Source: Tetmemena sp. SeJ-2015 (taxonomy: Eukaryota > Ciliophora > Spirotrichea > Sporadotrichida > Oxytrichidae). From it: a stretch of DNA of 64,000 nucleotides. The stretch lies in assembly GCA_027382625.1 (NCBI GenBank), contig JAJKFJ010021923.1, positions 124,001 through 188,000 on the forward strand, given 5' to 3'. Shown here piece after piece: positions 22,082 to 33,517 of this stretch. Position numbers and translations under genes: made by a program. Position 1 is the stretch's first letter. Every line of letters begins with the position of its first letter. Below the pieces are notes generated by a model that did no database searches, was not told the DNA's origin, and saw only the letters and a program-made list of their open reading frames with translations.

Positions 22082-22362
22082 GTTGTTGGCAACAAGTGGA
22101 ACAAGTACCTAGATTTGCTCGAGCAAGACGGTTGCACTCCCTGGTAAGTTAGCAAAGAAAGTTTCTGAGCTAAAGAAAAGATTAATTTCTAACTTTTGAT
22201 AATGTATATCTCATTTTGATTGTCAATAGCAAAGCACTTGACGATCTTGGACTGAAGAGATACTGCTGCAGAAGAATTCATTTATTTACTATTGCTTTTT
22301 TATAAATGGTGCTCACTCATGTTGACTTGATCTCAAAGCTACTTAACTATAACAGTAAGAAT
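22082..22362 (+). CDS. RPB10: RNA polymerase subunit RPB10 (RPABC5), first exon absent
   Basis: Zinc-binding subunit shared by RNA polymerases I, II and III. The sequence opens at an acceptor-like TTTTAG with VVGNKWNKYLDLLEQDGCTP. A GT-AG intron 22144-22229 follows, then KALDDLGLKRYCCRRM. An IES at 22278-22307 (pointer AAT) interrupts, and VLTHVDLISKLLNYN ends the recognisable part. The CCRRM half of the zinc site is present. The N-terminal exon with the other Cys pair (normally M-I-I-P-V-R-C-F-T-C-G-K) is not found upstream or elsewhere in the window by eye. No TGA follows at the expected length of about 70 residues. Either a 5' MDS lies elsewhere or this is a truncated germline copy. Confidence 0.85.
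22278..22307 (+). other. 30-bp IES in RPB10, pointer AAT
   Basis: AAT at 22275-22277 and 22305-22307. Excision joins RYCCRR to MVLTHVDLI, the invariant RPB10 sequence. The element is AT-rich and is not a GT-AG intron. Confidence 0.88.
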
Positions 22363-22697
22363 TAAATGCTATAGAGTTTAATAATTATTTAGTCTATGAG
22401 AACGAGAGAGACTGATAGAAAGCTCTCCTCTTTCAGCTTCAACACCCCGGACACTACTTCACATTCTTGTTTGTTTTTATTATAAAAATTAGGATATGTT
22501 GCTGCTCTGAGATGCTGCTGATTGAAGCTTAATTAAGAATATATTTGCGATTAATTTGATGAAGATAACTTATAAGTTCTTTCTCTTCCCACTCGCTAAT
22601 TCCTCTTTTTAGCTTAAATTAGTGCCTAACTTTAAATTAGTCTAATAATTGTGCTCATTTATTTGAATAATTATTATTCGCTTTATAATTCATCATC

Positions 22698-25393
22698 ATG
22701 ACTTCAAAAGTGAACTACTACTACTACTTATTTTCTTCATTTTAATTTTATTTGAACAGATCAGGTCTATTCGGAAAGAGCGAATCAAAAGCGACTGGCA
22801 AACCACCAAGACAGTCAGCACTTTTCAACAGAAAACAGAACAATGAAGTTTATAAAAATCATAAATGTCAAATCAATTATTTGTGATAAAGTAGATGAAG
22901 AGGGCAAAATAGAAATGAACGTGAATCCCTTACAGTATAACAGCCAATCCCCATATTCTCAATAGCACAGCAAATCCCCCATTGCAAATATTTTGCAGCA
23001 AGGAATTGTCACCAACAAAAATAACCCTTATAACAATCTGGGAACCCTCACTGACTCATTCTTCTGCTGCGTCTAATAGCTCAAAGATATCTAGGAAGTC
23101 GCATCTGAGAAACAAGCACAGCATGAATGAAGAGTAATTGTTCGCAACTTAGAATAGAAGGAGCAGAGCAAGTGTTGCTCACACACTCATTCTTAATTCT
23201 AAGAATAGCGTAAATAGTCACAATACTTCCATGGCCACTGACTTCAGACAGAATACTTTCGTGGGTAGGAGGAGCTGCAGGCCATTCACTAATTCATTTT
23301 TTATATATGGAAATGTGAATGAAATTTAATGAATTAGAACCTAACCACACTAAATATGAATAGAAGTTACAACAGCGTTCAAATGAAACAGATGAAGCAA
23401 CAAATGGCTATGATGTAGCAACAATAATAGTTTTAAATCATACTTAAAATTTGAAACTATGAATTTTGTTTATGCTTATGAATTTACATTTTTAGTTGCA
23501 GTAGCAGTATATTATGCAGAGCAGCAATGGAATTTAGGAGTGGGCAAATCAAGATATTGCTTGCTTAATTACATTATTTGATGTAGTTCTGCCTTTCTAG
23601 ATGCAAATGGATGTTTAAGAAGGGGACGAAGTATTTTAGTTTTCGCAACCTGATGGAACAGAGTAATTCCCAATTGATCACTCTCCAAACTATGTTAATC
23701 ACTAAAATAAAAGTACCTTACAAAATCAACAACACTAAAAATTTGAAGATCAAGAAGAAGAGGATGCTGAAAATGGTGAGGAATAGAAATAGGGCCAAAG
23801 CTAAATCAATTATCCTTTCGGCCAAGAGTTTGTTTGATATAGTTATATTTAGAGGATGAAACTTATAACGAACAAATAAACAGAGGGGCAAGCAGGGCTA
23901 ATCGTGAAATCATCAACCAGAAAAAGCAAAAGGGAAAGAAAAAGATCTCTTATGACTTAGAGAATAATGGCGGCTAGAATTTTTTAAATCTTCAATATAT
24001 TTTAACTCAGCTACTATAGGGATACAAGGAGTTTAAGGTGTCACTCTAGAGTTAGGTGCTGAAATTTAACAATTTTGTTATAAATTGGATCTCATACTAT
24101 AGATCCTTAAGCTTAGATAAATTTATCCCCAGGAGATAACAATCAAGTAGATATCTCTCGTTCATCAAATAATGAGCAAAAGATCAAGAAAGACAAAATA
24201 TTAGTAGCTGGTAAGACCCATAAACACATTAAGAAGGAAAAGAAAGGCAAAAAGAATAAAGAAAAGAACGGGAATGAAAGTCTAAGCGTAAATAACATAA
24301 TGAATCAAAGCATTCTTCAGTAGAATGGGCCTTTTGGAGCTAGCTCTTTGCTTAAAACTTTTCTTAAGGGGGATAACACATAAAGTAAATCTTTTCATTG
24401 AATTTTAAATACTTATAGACCTTGAGAGACAATCTATGGATGGGCAGACTTTCAATAATGCTTTCTAATGCAGAATTTGTTTAGAGAGGATAACAAATAT
24501 CCTTGTTAGCAATGACGTTACATCTCCTTGCAAATGTGCTGGTTCAGTCAAGTTTATTCATGTCTAGTGCTTAAAGCAATGGATAAAAGCAAAAGGCTCC
24601 ATCTAATGCGAGATTTGCAATTCCATGTATTCCCAATATTTCTTAAATCACTTTAAAAATTCATTTCACTAATAAAATTTTCTATGGTTTGTAATAGTGG
24701 ATAGAATGGGCATTTGAGAAGAATTACATAAAGCAACTTATTTTTAACCTGATGCAGATAACAACGATGAAGATGATGATGAAGAGAGTCATGACCTTCT
24801 AGATAGGAACATAGACACTTTCAAGTTCTTTTTCATCCTACTAGCTCTATGCGGCATATTTTACTTGATCTCCTTCTTTCTCATCAGAAACGTGATTCTA
24901 TTGGATATAGTGAGTGACGACCCTATGTTTCTGACTTTTAGAGTTCTAATCGGATTAGTAGTGATTGTATGTGTTTGGTTCGTTCCAAAATGGAGGCAAT
25001 TGATTTGGAAGCAAGAAAGGCAAGTCAATGGAATGAATAACAACTTACACATATATATAGATCATATAAGTTATCTAAACTTACAGGAATAAATTCTCTC
25101 AGTTGACTCTGGCAAAATACTAGCCCTGATAGAGAAATCAAGGGGGAGAGGACAAGAACTTCTAGAAAAATTATAGCAATAAAAGGAAGAAGAAAATTCT
25201 TCAAGACAGCTCATGGCCATTAATTTAAATATCTTAACTTATACTTGCTTTTAATGCAGATTTTAGTAGCAGAGTAATAGGTCACGAATTGGCAGAAACG
25301 GTTAATCACTCTGCCAGAGGGTAGAGCAGTAGTTAAACTATGTCTCATTTATCAAGCATTCCAAACAGACGGAACCCAAATTTCCACTAATGA
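22698..25393 (+). CDS. MARCH-type RING-CH membrane E3 ubiquitin ligase
   Basis: Start ATG 22698 (MTSKV), joined to NRSGLFGKSESKATG after an IES with pointer TGAAC. Stop TGA 25391-25393 (SIPNRRNPNFHQ). Long low-complexity Asn/Gln/Ser- and Lys-rich N-terminal region. The RING-CH domain is at about 24470-24640: CRICLER, SPCKCAGSVKFIHVQCLKQW, QCEICNSMY, giving the C4HC3 pattern with His before the Cys. An acidic linker and two membrane segments follow (FKFFFILLALCGIFYLISFF and VLIGLVVIVCVWFVP). Such proteins ubiquitinate membrane cargo. Several further IESs are inferred at frame breaks (about 23060, 23450, 23840, 24050, 24680, 25200). Confidence 0.85.
22716..22757 (+). other. 42-bp IES, pointer TGAAC
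   Basis: TGAAC at 22711-22715 and 22753-22757. Excision links the start codon segment MTSKV to NRSGLFGKSES in frame. Confidence 0.75.
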
Positions 25394-25784
25394 GAGTTTT
25401 AATAAATTTTATTGCTATTTTCATAATTAGAGCCAATAAATTAATGAGAAGGATTAGAGGATATTATTTAGAAAAATTGATATAATAAGCGGGCATTATA
25501 AAAGTTCATAATAGTGGATCTTTATACTAACGATAAAAACAGATTCTATATGGAGTCCCAGATTTATTATTAAGCTCAAAGTCTTTTTTTTTGCAAAATA
25601 AACCTGAGTTTGAATGTTTATTTATTCACAATGAAATAATCAAAGAGGTCGTTTTATTATAACCCTTTGATTGACCATCTTAGAGTGCACAAGTACTACT
25701 TATTAATTCAAGTTTTATAATAGCTGATGTTTATTTAGAGTAATATTATTTCTGAAGGAAAAAGAGTGTGATACTCACTCATTA

Positions 25785-27700
25785 TCATTTCAAGGGAGAT
25801 TGAAGCAAGGAATTCTTCACCATGACCTTTTTAAAGGGAATGCTTTCCTCGATATTTTTCAAATTCTATTTAGCCATCTGATATTCCAAAAGTTACTGAG
25901 AGAACTGGCTATTCATGGGCAGATTCTTATTGATCTACAGTTGTGACTTAGTTTTGATTTAGGCATGAGGGAAAAGTTTCTCCTTAACAAGCTGCCTCAG
26001 TGCTATTCCAAAACTCCCATTGTCTCGCAGGGTGGCCATATCATCTTTTTAATGCTGTTTATTTTCTTCACTTCCTTTTTGAAACTCTTTATTTAAATGC
26101 CTGCTCCTCCCCTTATTAGCCTTATTAAAGCATTAACTTAAATGCAAAAATAAGTAGTTCTCTAATAAAATGACAATAGGCTATTAAGACTAAATTTGAG
26201 CGTTTGCATTAGGAAAACTAGGTATTTAAATCTCCTCTTTAAGATTTAGTGACTTAGTTTACTCGCCCGAATTTTATTATTCCCGATCCCTGGGCGAGCA
26301 GGAATTTTAAGGACTCGCTTCAAAACTCAATACCAAACTCATATCCCTATCTTCAAATAAACCTTAAAATCATTTCAATTTATTATTGATTGATCTTGGA
26401 GATCAATATCGATGAGTGACGTATTGTGAGTACCCAGCTTAAAGGGAGATATTTAGAATTTAGAGAGCTACTCTTTCTGCTTGGCTTACTGACTTTACAT
26501 TTATCGAGCTGTTAAAAAATAACAACTGTGAATTTCGATGATTTAGAATCATGATCCAGAGAAAACGAAGAGTCCTGAGATATTTAACAGCAATTCAGTA
26601 GTTGTATCCGTGATTTATATCTGCTTAAATTATTTACGCAATACTACCCCCTCTTTTCTTCACCTCTGTCTTCAATATAATTTTTATTTACTTGAGCTGG
26701 TATAAGAATATCCCGTCCTCCTCTATACGGCACCGTTCCACCCATCTACTTCCGAGTAAGTGGCAGAGACAGAAGAGGGCTCCTCCGAGCAAAAGGTTAA
26801 GTCTGGAGACAGATTTTGAAATGCGCGCCCGAAAACATTCGTGCTGCTTTACTTTGTGATTATTAACTTTGTCTAAAGATTCTCGTTGTTTTTCTCTAGC
26901 TGTATAATCAAAATATAATTGAAATCAAGAATGAAGATAAATATAGGTTTTGATGTTGTCTTTTATTGCTTTTTTATTGATATTCTTCTTGATAATAATT
27001 AATAGCCGCTATTAATCCTTATTTTGAATTATTTTGTGATAGTGAATAACTTTCTCTATTTTCAATTTATGATATTATAATATTATATTGGTTTTGTTAG
27101 TATTGAGATCAAAGCAAGATTTTTGTTTCCTGCTTTCAAGGAAAGAATAAATTAGAATTTGAAATTATTATTTGAGAAGGTCTTGAAGCTGAGCGGTCTC
27201 TAAAAGCTTATTAAAGTTAGGTAGATGGAGTGAAGTCTTTTTTCTAGTCGTGTTCTAGCATGGACTTGACATCGACCTGGAAGACATTTATTTCGTTAAG
27301 AAATCTTTGGATATTTAGTTCCTTTGCACATTTAAAAAAAAGATAATAGAGTAATTCTAAATGCACTGGCGGTAGCGGGGATATAAGGACGGCAGGTAAT
27401 CATATCAGAACAACCGGTTGTTGAGGGAGAACTTCCTTAAATGTGTAAGCCCAGTGGAAACACTTTTATTTAACTCATTTGATTGCTATTCAATAAAGTA
27501 ATAAAGCATAATAATATTTTATAGCAGCTGTTGGAGTTCTTCTTTATGGAGTTTTATGAATTATTAATAAATAATCAGTCATATGATAACATAATAATAT
27601 TTTTAATGTGATTGATAATACTGCATCTACTTTCAAAATCGTCGTTTTGATCCCTTCTGACTAAGTTTGAAGTCTGAATAGGTGGAAGCTTAGATCTCAT
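25785..27700 (-). CDS. unrecognised Gln/Ser-rich protein
   Basis: Probable start ATG 27700-27698 (MRSKLPPIQTSNLVRRDQND); stop TGA 25787-25785. Open blocks in order: THLRKFSLNN, DYLPSLYPRYRQCI, AKELNIQRFLNEINVFQVDV, FTPSTQLQQAFRDRSAS, a long open stretch at 26850-26400 (GRDILIPAQVNKNYIEDRG), then MSLVLSFEASPQNSCSPRD and DNGSFGIALRQLVKEKLFP. IESs or introns are inferred at about 27460-27620, 27320-27360 and 26350-26400. It may be two genes, the downstream one starting at ATG 26342. No domain recognised. The frame from 26342 to 25785 is continuous. Confidence 0.5.
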
Positions 27701-27779
27701 GGTTTGCAGAGTAATAAGTTTAGATGATTTAATTATAGGTTAAATTTATATAAAATCTTAATTAAGTTAAGTAGAAGAA

Positions 27780-28478
27780 ATGGGTGGCAGTTAAAAAGCG
27801 AGCTAAGTAGGTGGCTAATATGGGACCTGCTCGATAGCTCATTTAATTTAGTATGAGTTACAGCTATTACGAAAGGAGATGTTAACTAAGGAAAATTAAT
27901 GTTAAAAATTTCAATCAAGAAATAGCCTTCTTCACAGACATAAATCCTAGGTAACTCTTTTTTAGACTTCCTACAAAAATGTTACAAGAATGGAAACTGT
28001 TTAAATTTAATTCTTAATCAAATTGCAATGGTAAAATTTAAACTCAACAAATCACACTGCCGCGGATTTTAAATTTATTCACTGTCTTTTTGATTAAATT
28101 CTAAGCTATAATATTTATAAAGCGGCACTGGATAATAGCTCAATAAAAATCTCAAATCGAAACAACCTACTACTTCTAGTTTAGTTGCAGTGCCGTTATG
28201 TTGAAAAAACACTTAAATTAATTCCACTTAAAAAGATAACAAATCAAACTCTTAAAACATTTAATCATTTAAAAAAGCAATCATTATCAGAGAATCAGTT
28301 ACAATTAAATAATATTTTAAAACAATTCCTTTATGGAATTTATTTAAAAGCATTTTCTCTCTCTGAAAAAGTATTCTAGAATAGTCATTTTAAGATAAGA
28401 AATATTTATGAAGAAATTGGTTTATAATAGCTAATTAAATAAATTTTATAGTTTTCAATAAAAATTTATCATTCTTGA
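27780..28478 (+). CDS. unrecognised 232-residue uninterrupted ORF
   Basis: From ATG 27780 to TGA 28476-28478 the frame is open without any IES or intron when TAA/TAG are read as Gln. It begins MGGSQKASQVGGQYGTC, which would fit an N-myristoylation signal, and becomes Leu/Lys/Asn-rich (LKLIPLKKITNQTLKTF). It lies inside the segment that splits the hydrolase array. In AT-rich DNA with two stops reassigned, an open frame of this size could arise by chance, so it is only a candidate. A small inverted repeat (CGGCACTG 28123-28130, CAGTGCCG 28188-28195) lies within it. Confidence 0.35.
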
Positions 28479-28849
28479 AAAGAATAATTTATATATTTTA
28501 AGTTCTCTCTTTCTAATTAGATTTCAGCGAGCAAATTTTACTAAATCTATAACCGAGTTATATTTTTATTTATAGTCTCTAGAGTATTGGGCCATTTGAA
28601 GATTGTGGTAAAAATAATCACTCGGTTCTTATAGATGTGGAATAGTCAGCTTCAGTACAGATAATGATTTTCTTCTCTCTCAGATCTTTCAAATTAAAAA
28701 TTATTTGATAAAAATTTGATAGAGAGCTGGAAGAAATAACTTGCCTCCTTGTCAATTAAACACTCTATATGTTGGTTTCCTAGTTTGTTATTTATTAGCA
28801 AAAGTGATATCATTTCAAATGCATAAAATTTGAATTCTCTCTTTTCTTA
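28479..28849. other. AT-rich stretch, possible short coding piece
   Basis: A plus-strand stretch at about 28580-28690 reads IGPFEDCGKNNHSVLIDVEQ, which looks coding-like, but no start, stop or neighbouring frame could be linked. The rest is AT-rich and uninformative. Confidence 0.25.
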
Positions 28850-29419
28850 ATTTCAAAGTCTCAGTAAAATTAGTTACGCGAATTTATAGTTCTAAATTTA
28901 TTGCCAAGGCTAGCTACTTATTTGCCATGGAGATAATAGCATCCTTCTTAGCAATGAAGTTACTACAATCTGTGCTTCCAGTTCTTATTCCATAATTATT
29001 GCAAGTAGATGCTGAGTTTATTGCAACTATTGCTGCTATTAAGTTATGGTGATTCTCTTCAATGAAGTTTCAAGCAGTGTTTCCTAAAACAAATTTAATT
29101 TGATGCAGATGACTGAGGCAAATCTTAAAAAATAAAGTTAGGAATGAAAAGAGGCTGAAGCAATTTAGTCATTTTAATTTAAAGAAAAATAGCTAATATA
29201 AAATGAAGTTTAAATGCTTTGTAACCCTCATTGATAGCTAGAAATGAAGGAAGATTGTAGTCAACAGTTTATTACAAAATAAATGCTTTGATTGAGAGCA
29301 TTTGCCAGCATAATATCTTGAGCTTTAAACTCATCTGATCCATTTAATAGTCCATTAATTAAGGTGCTGCAGCTATTTATCCTATTTTAATTATTTGAGC
29401 ACACTCTATAGGTTGAAGA
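28850..29419 (-). CDS. unrecognised coding segment downstream of hydrolase 5' half
   Basis: Minus-strand open pieces: INSCSTLINGLLNGSDEFK, AQDIMLANALNQS, LPSFLAINEGYKAFK, NHHNLIAAIVAINSAS, TCNNYGIRTGSTDCSNFIAK and ISMANKQLALAINLEL, broken by TGA near 29290 and 29070, consistent with IESs. It could be the 3' continuation of the hydrolase-like gene above it (a divergent C terminus), a different gene, or leftover germline DNA. No family is recognised. Confidence 0.4.
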
Positions 29420-30406
29420 AAGCCTAGTTTGGAGTTCATAGTAATCATAGCCAGACAATGACCAGTCTGCCTCAATAAGAATTGCATTTATAAAATGAAA
29501 TATATCGCTATGTCGTCTTGGTTAGTCTTGGGTCCTGTGCAGTATGTACGAATATCGTAGATGTAGCTCTAGTGATCAATTTGAACAATTTCTTCTCCAC
29601 TCCCAAGAGAACCTGGGGCAGTTAATACTTCAGCTGCTGCCTAACATACCGCAAGAATAATAACAGATGTCATCAGAATATGTGAGGTGTAAGCTGTAAA
29701 GTAAGCAAGAAAACTTTCGAAACAGCTTAGAGTTTCCTTCACTCGAATGGGTTGACTAGATTTTAAAATATAAGGAGGTGAAGGTTCAAGCTCTTCAGCG
29801 TGATTATCTGGTGAGATAGTGTATATCAGCATTCCATATGCATTCTCACATTTGATGCTGCTCTTCTTCATTATCGGATTACAAAAATAAGTAGACTTTA
29901 AATTACTAACTGAAGATGATGCCAAGCCGATATTTAGACCGAGGAGGAAATTAAAAACCATGATAGCACTATTGAGTACGCACAAGCCACAAGCGAACTC
30001 ATCAAGAACTGGGTTAAAACCCAAGCTACTGCTGCTCCAAATTATCCAATTGCAAATAGAAGCTGTAAGTAAATTGGCACAAAATACTTAAAAACTCCTG
30101 CGAACGGTTCCATAAATGCAGAAGCGTTTGTAGGGAAGAAGAGTTTTTGAACACCAACATACATCATTATTCAAAGTAATAATAGAAATTTAGAAATTAT
30201 CACATTTTCATTGTTGATTAGTATAAAGTTATAAGAGCCTGCCAAAAGGAGTTTGCAGGGGAGCCTGATGTAAATCTTCCAACCGGATTAGTAGTTAGGA
30301 ACAAAGTAACAGCGCTTAAAAAGAGAGACACTATCATTAAAATGATAGATGTTAGTGAATAGGCACTAGAATAGGTGGTGTCCAGATACTTTATTGTTAC
30401 TGTCAT
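29420..30406 (-). CDS. membrane-anchored alpha/beta-hydrolase-like protein, 5' half
   Basis: ATG 30406-30404 (MTVTIKYLDTTYSSAYSL). Membrane segments: IILMIVSLFLSAVTLFL, then SGSPANSFWQALITLY (shared with the other paralogs), then IYLQLLFAIGQFGAAVAWVL and VACAYSIVLSWFLISSS. Then a loop with NPIMKKSSIKCENAYG, SFLAYFTAYTSHILM, and the start of the hydrolase fold (GEEIVQIDHQSYIYDIRT, AILIEADWSLSGYDYYELQT). It stops being convincing after TRL at 29420. Length and motif order match the N-terminal half of the complete paralog at 30.6-33.5 kb. It could pair with the orphan 3' half at 21195-21950. IES-like breaks near 30180, 29920 and 29640. Confidence 0.6.
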
Positions 30407-30639
30407 TAATTCGAATCTAAATAATTAAAGATAAAACTTTTGTCCAGTTATTAGTTTCAAAATTAGTGAAATTGAAGGAAAATATTCATTATCAATATTT
30501 GCAATTAAGAGTTAAAATAACTTCATATTGTTTATAGCATTTACACAATTTCGTTCCACACGAAATCTATTTATCGCCAGACTAAATCTTTATATAATTT
30601 CAACTCCTTTAGTTTTTAAGATGCCAGTAACTACTCAAA

Positions 30640-33473
30640 ATATCTATCTATTTTATTCTTACCTTCTTTGGATCTTTATCATATAATCTTATTCTTTAAG
30701 CCTTTGTTTAAACAAGAGATGATGCTGGATATGTTTAATTGAAAATGGATGTTAATAGTAAATTTTGTTAGGACATCAATTTAAATAAAATTCTTTATCG
30801 CATTCTTTAAGGATTGATGAATATTAAAGCTATTGCGAGAAAGCTCTTCGATCACCCATAGCTTACCAATTGAAATTGCCTTAAAGAGTGGAAGGATTGA
30901 ACTAAGGAAATTCGCTTTCAGGGAAATAGTATTTGTTCAGGTATGATAAAGAAGATACTGACAGAGGATAAGCTAAGGAGTCAAATTTTAAGCTAGTTAG
31001 ATTCGATTCTAGGCTTGAATAGATATCTGATGTTGAAATGCCTTGCAAACATCCAAGCGCTTGGTGATATTAAATTTCAGGAACAGAGTCCACGAGAACT
31101 AAAGATATAATCATTATAAAAAGCCTTTATTTGCACCAATTACTTTGCGTAGTATCTACAGAGCTGACCCCCATATCCATGTCCTACGCAAATTATTTGG
31201 CCTGAAATGTTTAAAGGGAGTCCTACTGTATTCAAAACGCGAATCATGATACTCATTTATAGAGCTTTAGAATAAGAGTCTTATTTGGCAATATGAGATT
31301 TCCCTAGACCCGGTCTGTCATAAGTACAAACTGAGTAATCTCTGGAGAGCTTAAGTTGTAAGCCATATAGAGGATAACTAGAAGAGGATGTAGATCTGTA
31401 ATCAGACTCTAGTAAAATAGTAGGGTTAGTAAATGTATTTTCTAAACCAGTATAAGTAAAAATACTTAACTACAGACACACACCATTTTTATTCTAATAA
31501 ATAAATAGGAAAGAGACAAATAACCTAGATGTCTATACTTTAATCTTCAATGCTAATGGTAATTAATTTTTACCCTTAATTATCTTTTGGCTGCCAAAAT
31601 CCCATATAGATTGGATAAATACTCAACAAGAGCACGGTTACCGAAAGAAAGAAGTGAATCATAGTTGAAACGGATATTAAAAATAAATTCTGCAACAAAA
31701 CCCTAGCTTTTTGAGTCTTTTACTTTCTTTATTTTCTTCATCATCATCTAAATTTTTCTTCTTCTTTTTCATGATTTTAATTTCCTTGCTATAAATCCGC
31801 TCCTGAAATTTTTTCTATTCCTTTTAATCAAATGCTTTTCGAAGTTTTCTTATGCTATTCTCATAGATAACAACTGCATTATATTATAATGATTAAAAAT
31901 CAGCATATAAGTTTTGCACTAAGTCCAAGTAATGTAGCGTTGATGAAAAAATTATTAAAATGAGCAATCCTATTCCAAACACATAATCCTTAACTTGGCT
32001 CATAATTAAAACAGAGAAAGCTGCAATTATGTACAAGACCATCGCAACAAGATTGAAGTACATATAAAATTCTCTAGCCATGATTTAGTTATATGTGCTC
32101 TTGGAAAATTAGAATTTATTTGACTCTTTAGACTTGCCTTTCTTTTTTCCTGACTTAGAGTAAATCTCCATTCCTTTGGCTTTTACCAAAATCTGGTGTT
32201 TTATACCTAAGATCAAATTGGTGGTTATATAAATCATCACCACACCTTACCAACAAAAGGATGCAGGTGAAGAAGGTGAAAAAACAGTCACTGATAAGAA
32301 AACAAAAAGTCCAAAAGATAGAGTTATGAGGAGGCCTAAGATTATCATAATAGCTGCCAATACTTTAAGGTAGAAATAATCTTGCCTCGATTCTTTAGTA
32401 TAAAATTAGAGAGGCTTCGGTTCAGAATACCTAAGTTCTTCTGATATATGTTTGCTTTTCTTATTTTTATGTTTTAATGGACGCGAAGGCTGTGCATTAA
32501 ATGAGCTATAATCTTCACTTTCTTCAAGTGATGATTGAATATCTTGCTCTTGACTATCGTATTCTGAATAAAGCTCTTGATCTTAGAAAGATTTTTTAAA
32601 CTGATTTTGCTAATGTGGATAATATTCATTTTGAGGAGAAATTATTGGATTTTGCAAATATACTTGCTATTGAGTACCAATTTGTTGATAATTTTGGACA
32701 TAAAGCATATTTTATTTTCTCTGCTAATTCATCAAACTAATCCCTTCATCTAAATCGCTAGAGTAAGAAACTTTCTTTAGATTTATTACCTTTATGCTAG
32801 ATTGCGAGTGATTTTATTAACTGTTATCTTAGAATATCATCTGCTAAAAATATATATAAATATCTTCTATTGTTAAATATAAATGAATCATACATCTTTC
32901 AGTTTTATTTATGTATTTAGTAGTGATTCATCTTTTTATGACTGTTGAATTCTGTTTGATTTTCGTATTAGATAAAATTCTGTAACTCAATAAATTACTA
33001 ATTGTTATTCTGATTTGAATTAAAGTTTTCTTATTCATGATATCCCCTAGAGCTTTCTTCCTTTTCATTCAATTTCTTTTCTTCTTATCTTATTGTTCAA
33101 TACATTAAGAGGGGAAAATTAAAATTAATGTTGTGTTTTTATAATAAGCTATCATGAGAGAATTTTAAATGGCTATCTTGGGACTTTTATTGTAAATTCC
33201 ATTATGAAAATGAGTTTTATTGGTTGATTAACTTAGTTTGATGATTTATAGTGTTGTATTTAGCCTAAATATTAATAAAATATAGTTCCTTTTCTTGTTT
33301 ATCTGTAAAATTAGAACCTTCAAGATAGTTAGTGTTGTCGTATTCGATGATGGGGTTCTATGCTGTTTAATATCAATTGTTCTGAAATCGTTGCTTAGAT
33401 GAAGATTTCAAATTTCCAGTTTAAGATAGTTATTATTCAAAATTCCTTCCTTAAAAGAATCATTACTCTTCAT
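30640..33473 (-). CDS. membrane-anchored alpha/beta-hydrolase-like protein, paralog 3 (complete)
   Basis: ATG 33473-33471 (MKSNDSFKEGILNNNYLK). A Gln/Asn-rich N-terminal region follows (QNMLYVQNYQQIGTQQQVYL). One long frame holds VLAAIMIILGLLITLSFGLF, SSPASFCWQGVVMIYI, YFNLVAMVLYIIAAFSVLIM and GIGLLILIIFSSTLHYLDL, then a Lys-rich loop and IHFFLSVTVLLLSIYPIYMG. The hydrolase part: PTILLESDYRSTSSSSY, YSVCTYDRPGLGKSH, GQIICVGHGYGGQLCRYYAK and LVDSVPEIQYHQALG. Again the elbow Ser is Gly (G-H-G-Y-G). Frame breaks (about 33350, 32850, 31650, 31470, 31120) imply IESs. The region around 30640-30850 is the probable C terminus. The first ~650 bases could instead be a separate small gene. Confidence 0.66.
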
Positions 33474-33517
33474 TTTAACATATAATCATAATGTTTTCAA
33501 AGAAAATTCAAACAAAT

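Noticed and set aside
26700..26860. Locally GC-richer segment considered as a structured RNA gene
   Set aside because: It reads as an open minus-strand coding frame; no cloverleaf, promoter boxes or snRNA motif could be recognised.
28123..28195. Inverted repeat CGGCACTG/CAGTGCCG as a mobile-element terminus
   Set aside because: Only 8 bp, no target-site duplication and no transposase-like frame nearby.
29280..29420. The hydrolase 5' half simply continuing as LSSTYRVCSNNQNRINS in place of the DRxGxGxS block
   Set aside because: Possible, but the catalytic-loop residues would all be lost and the codons look AT-driven; the alternative join to 21.9 kb fits the paralog length better. Left open as a finding, not as annotation.
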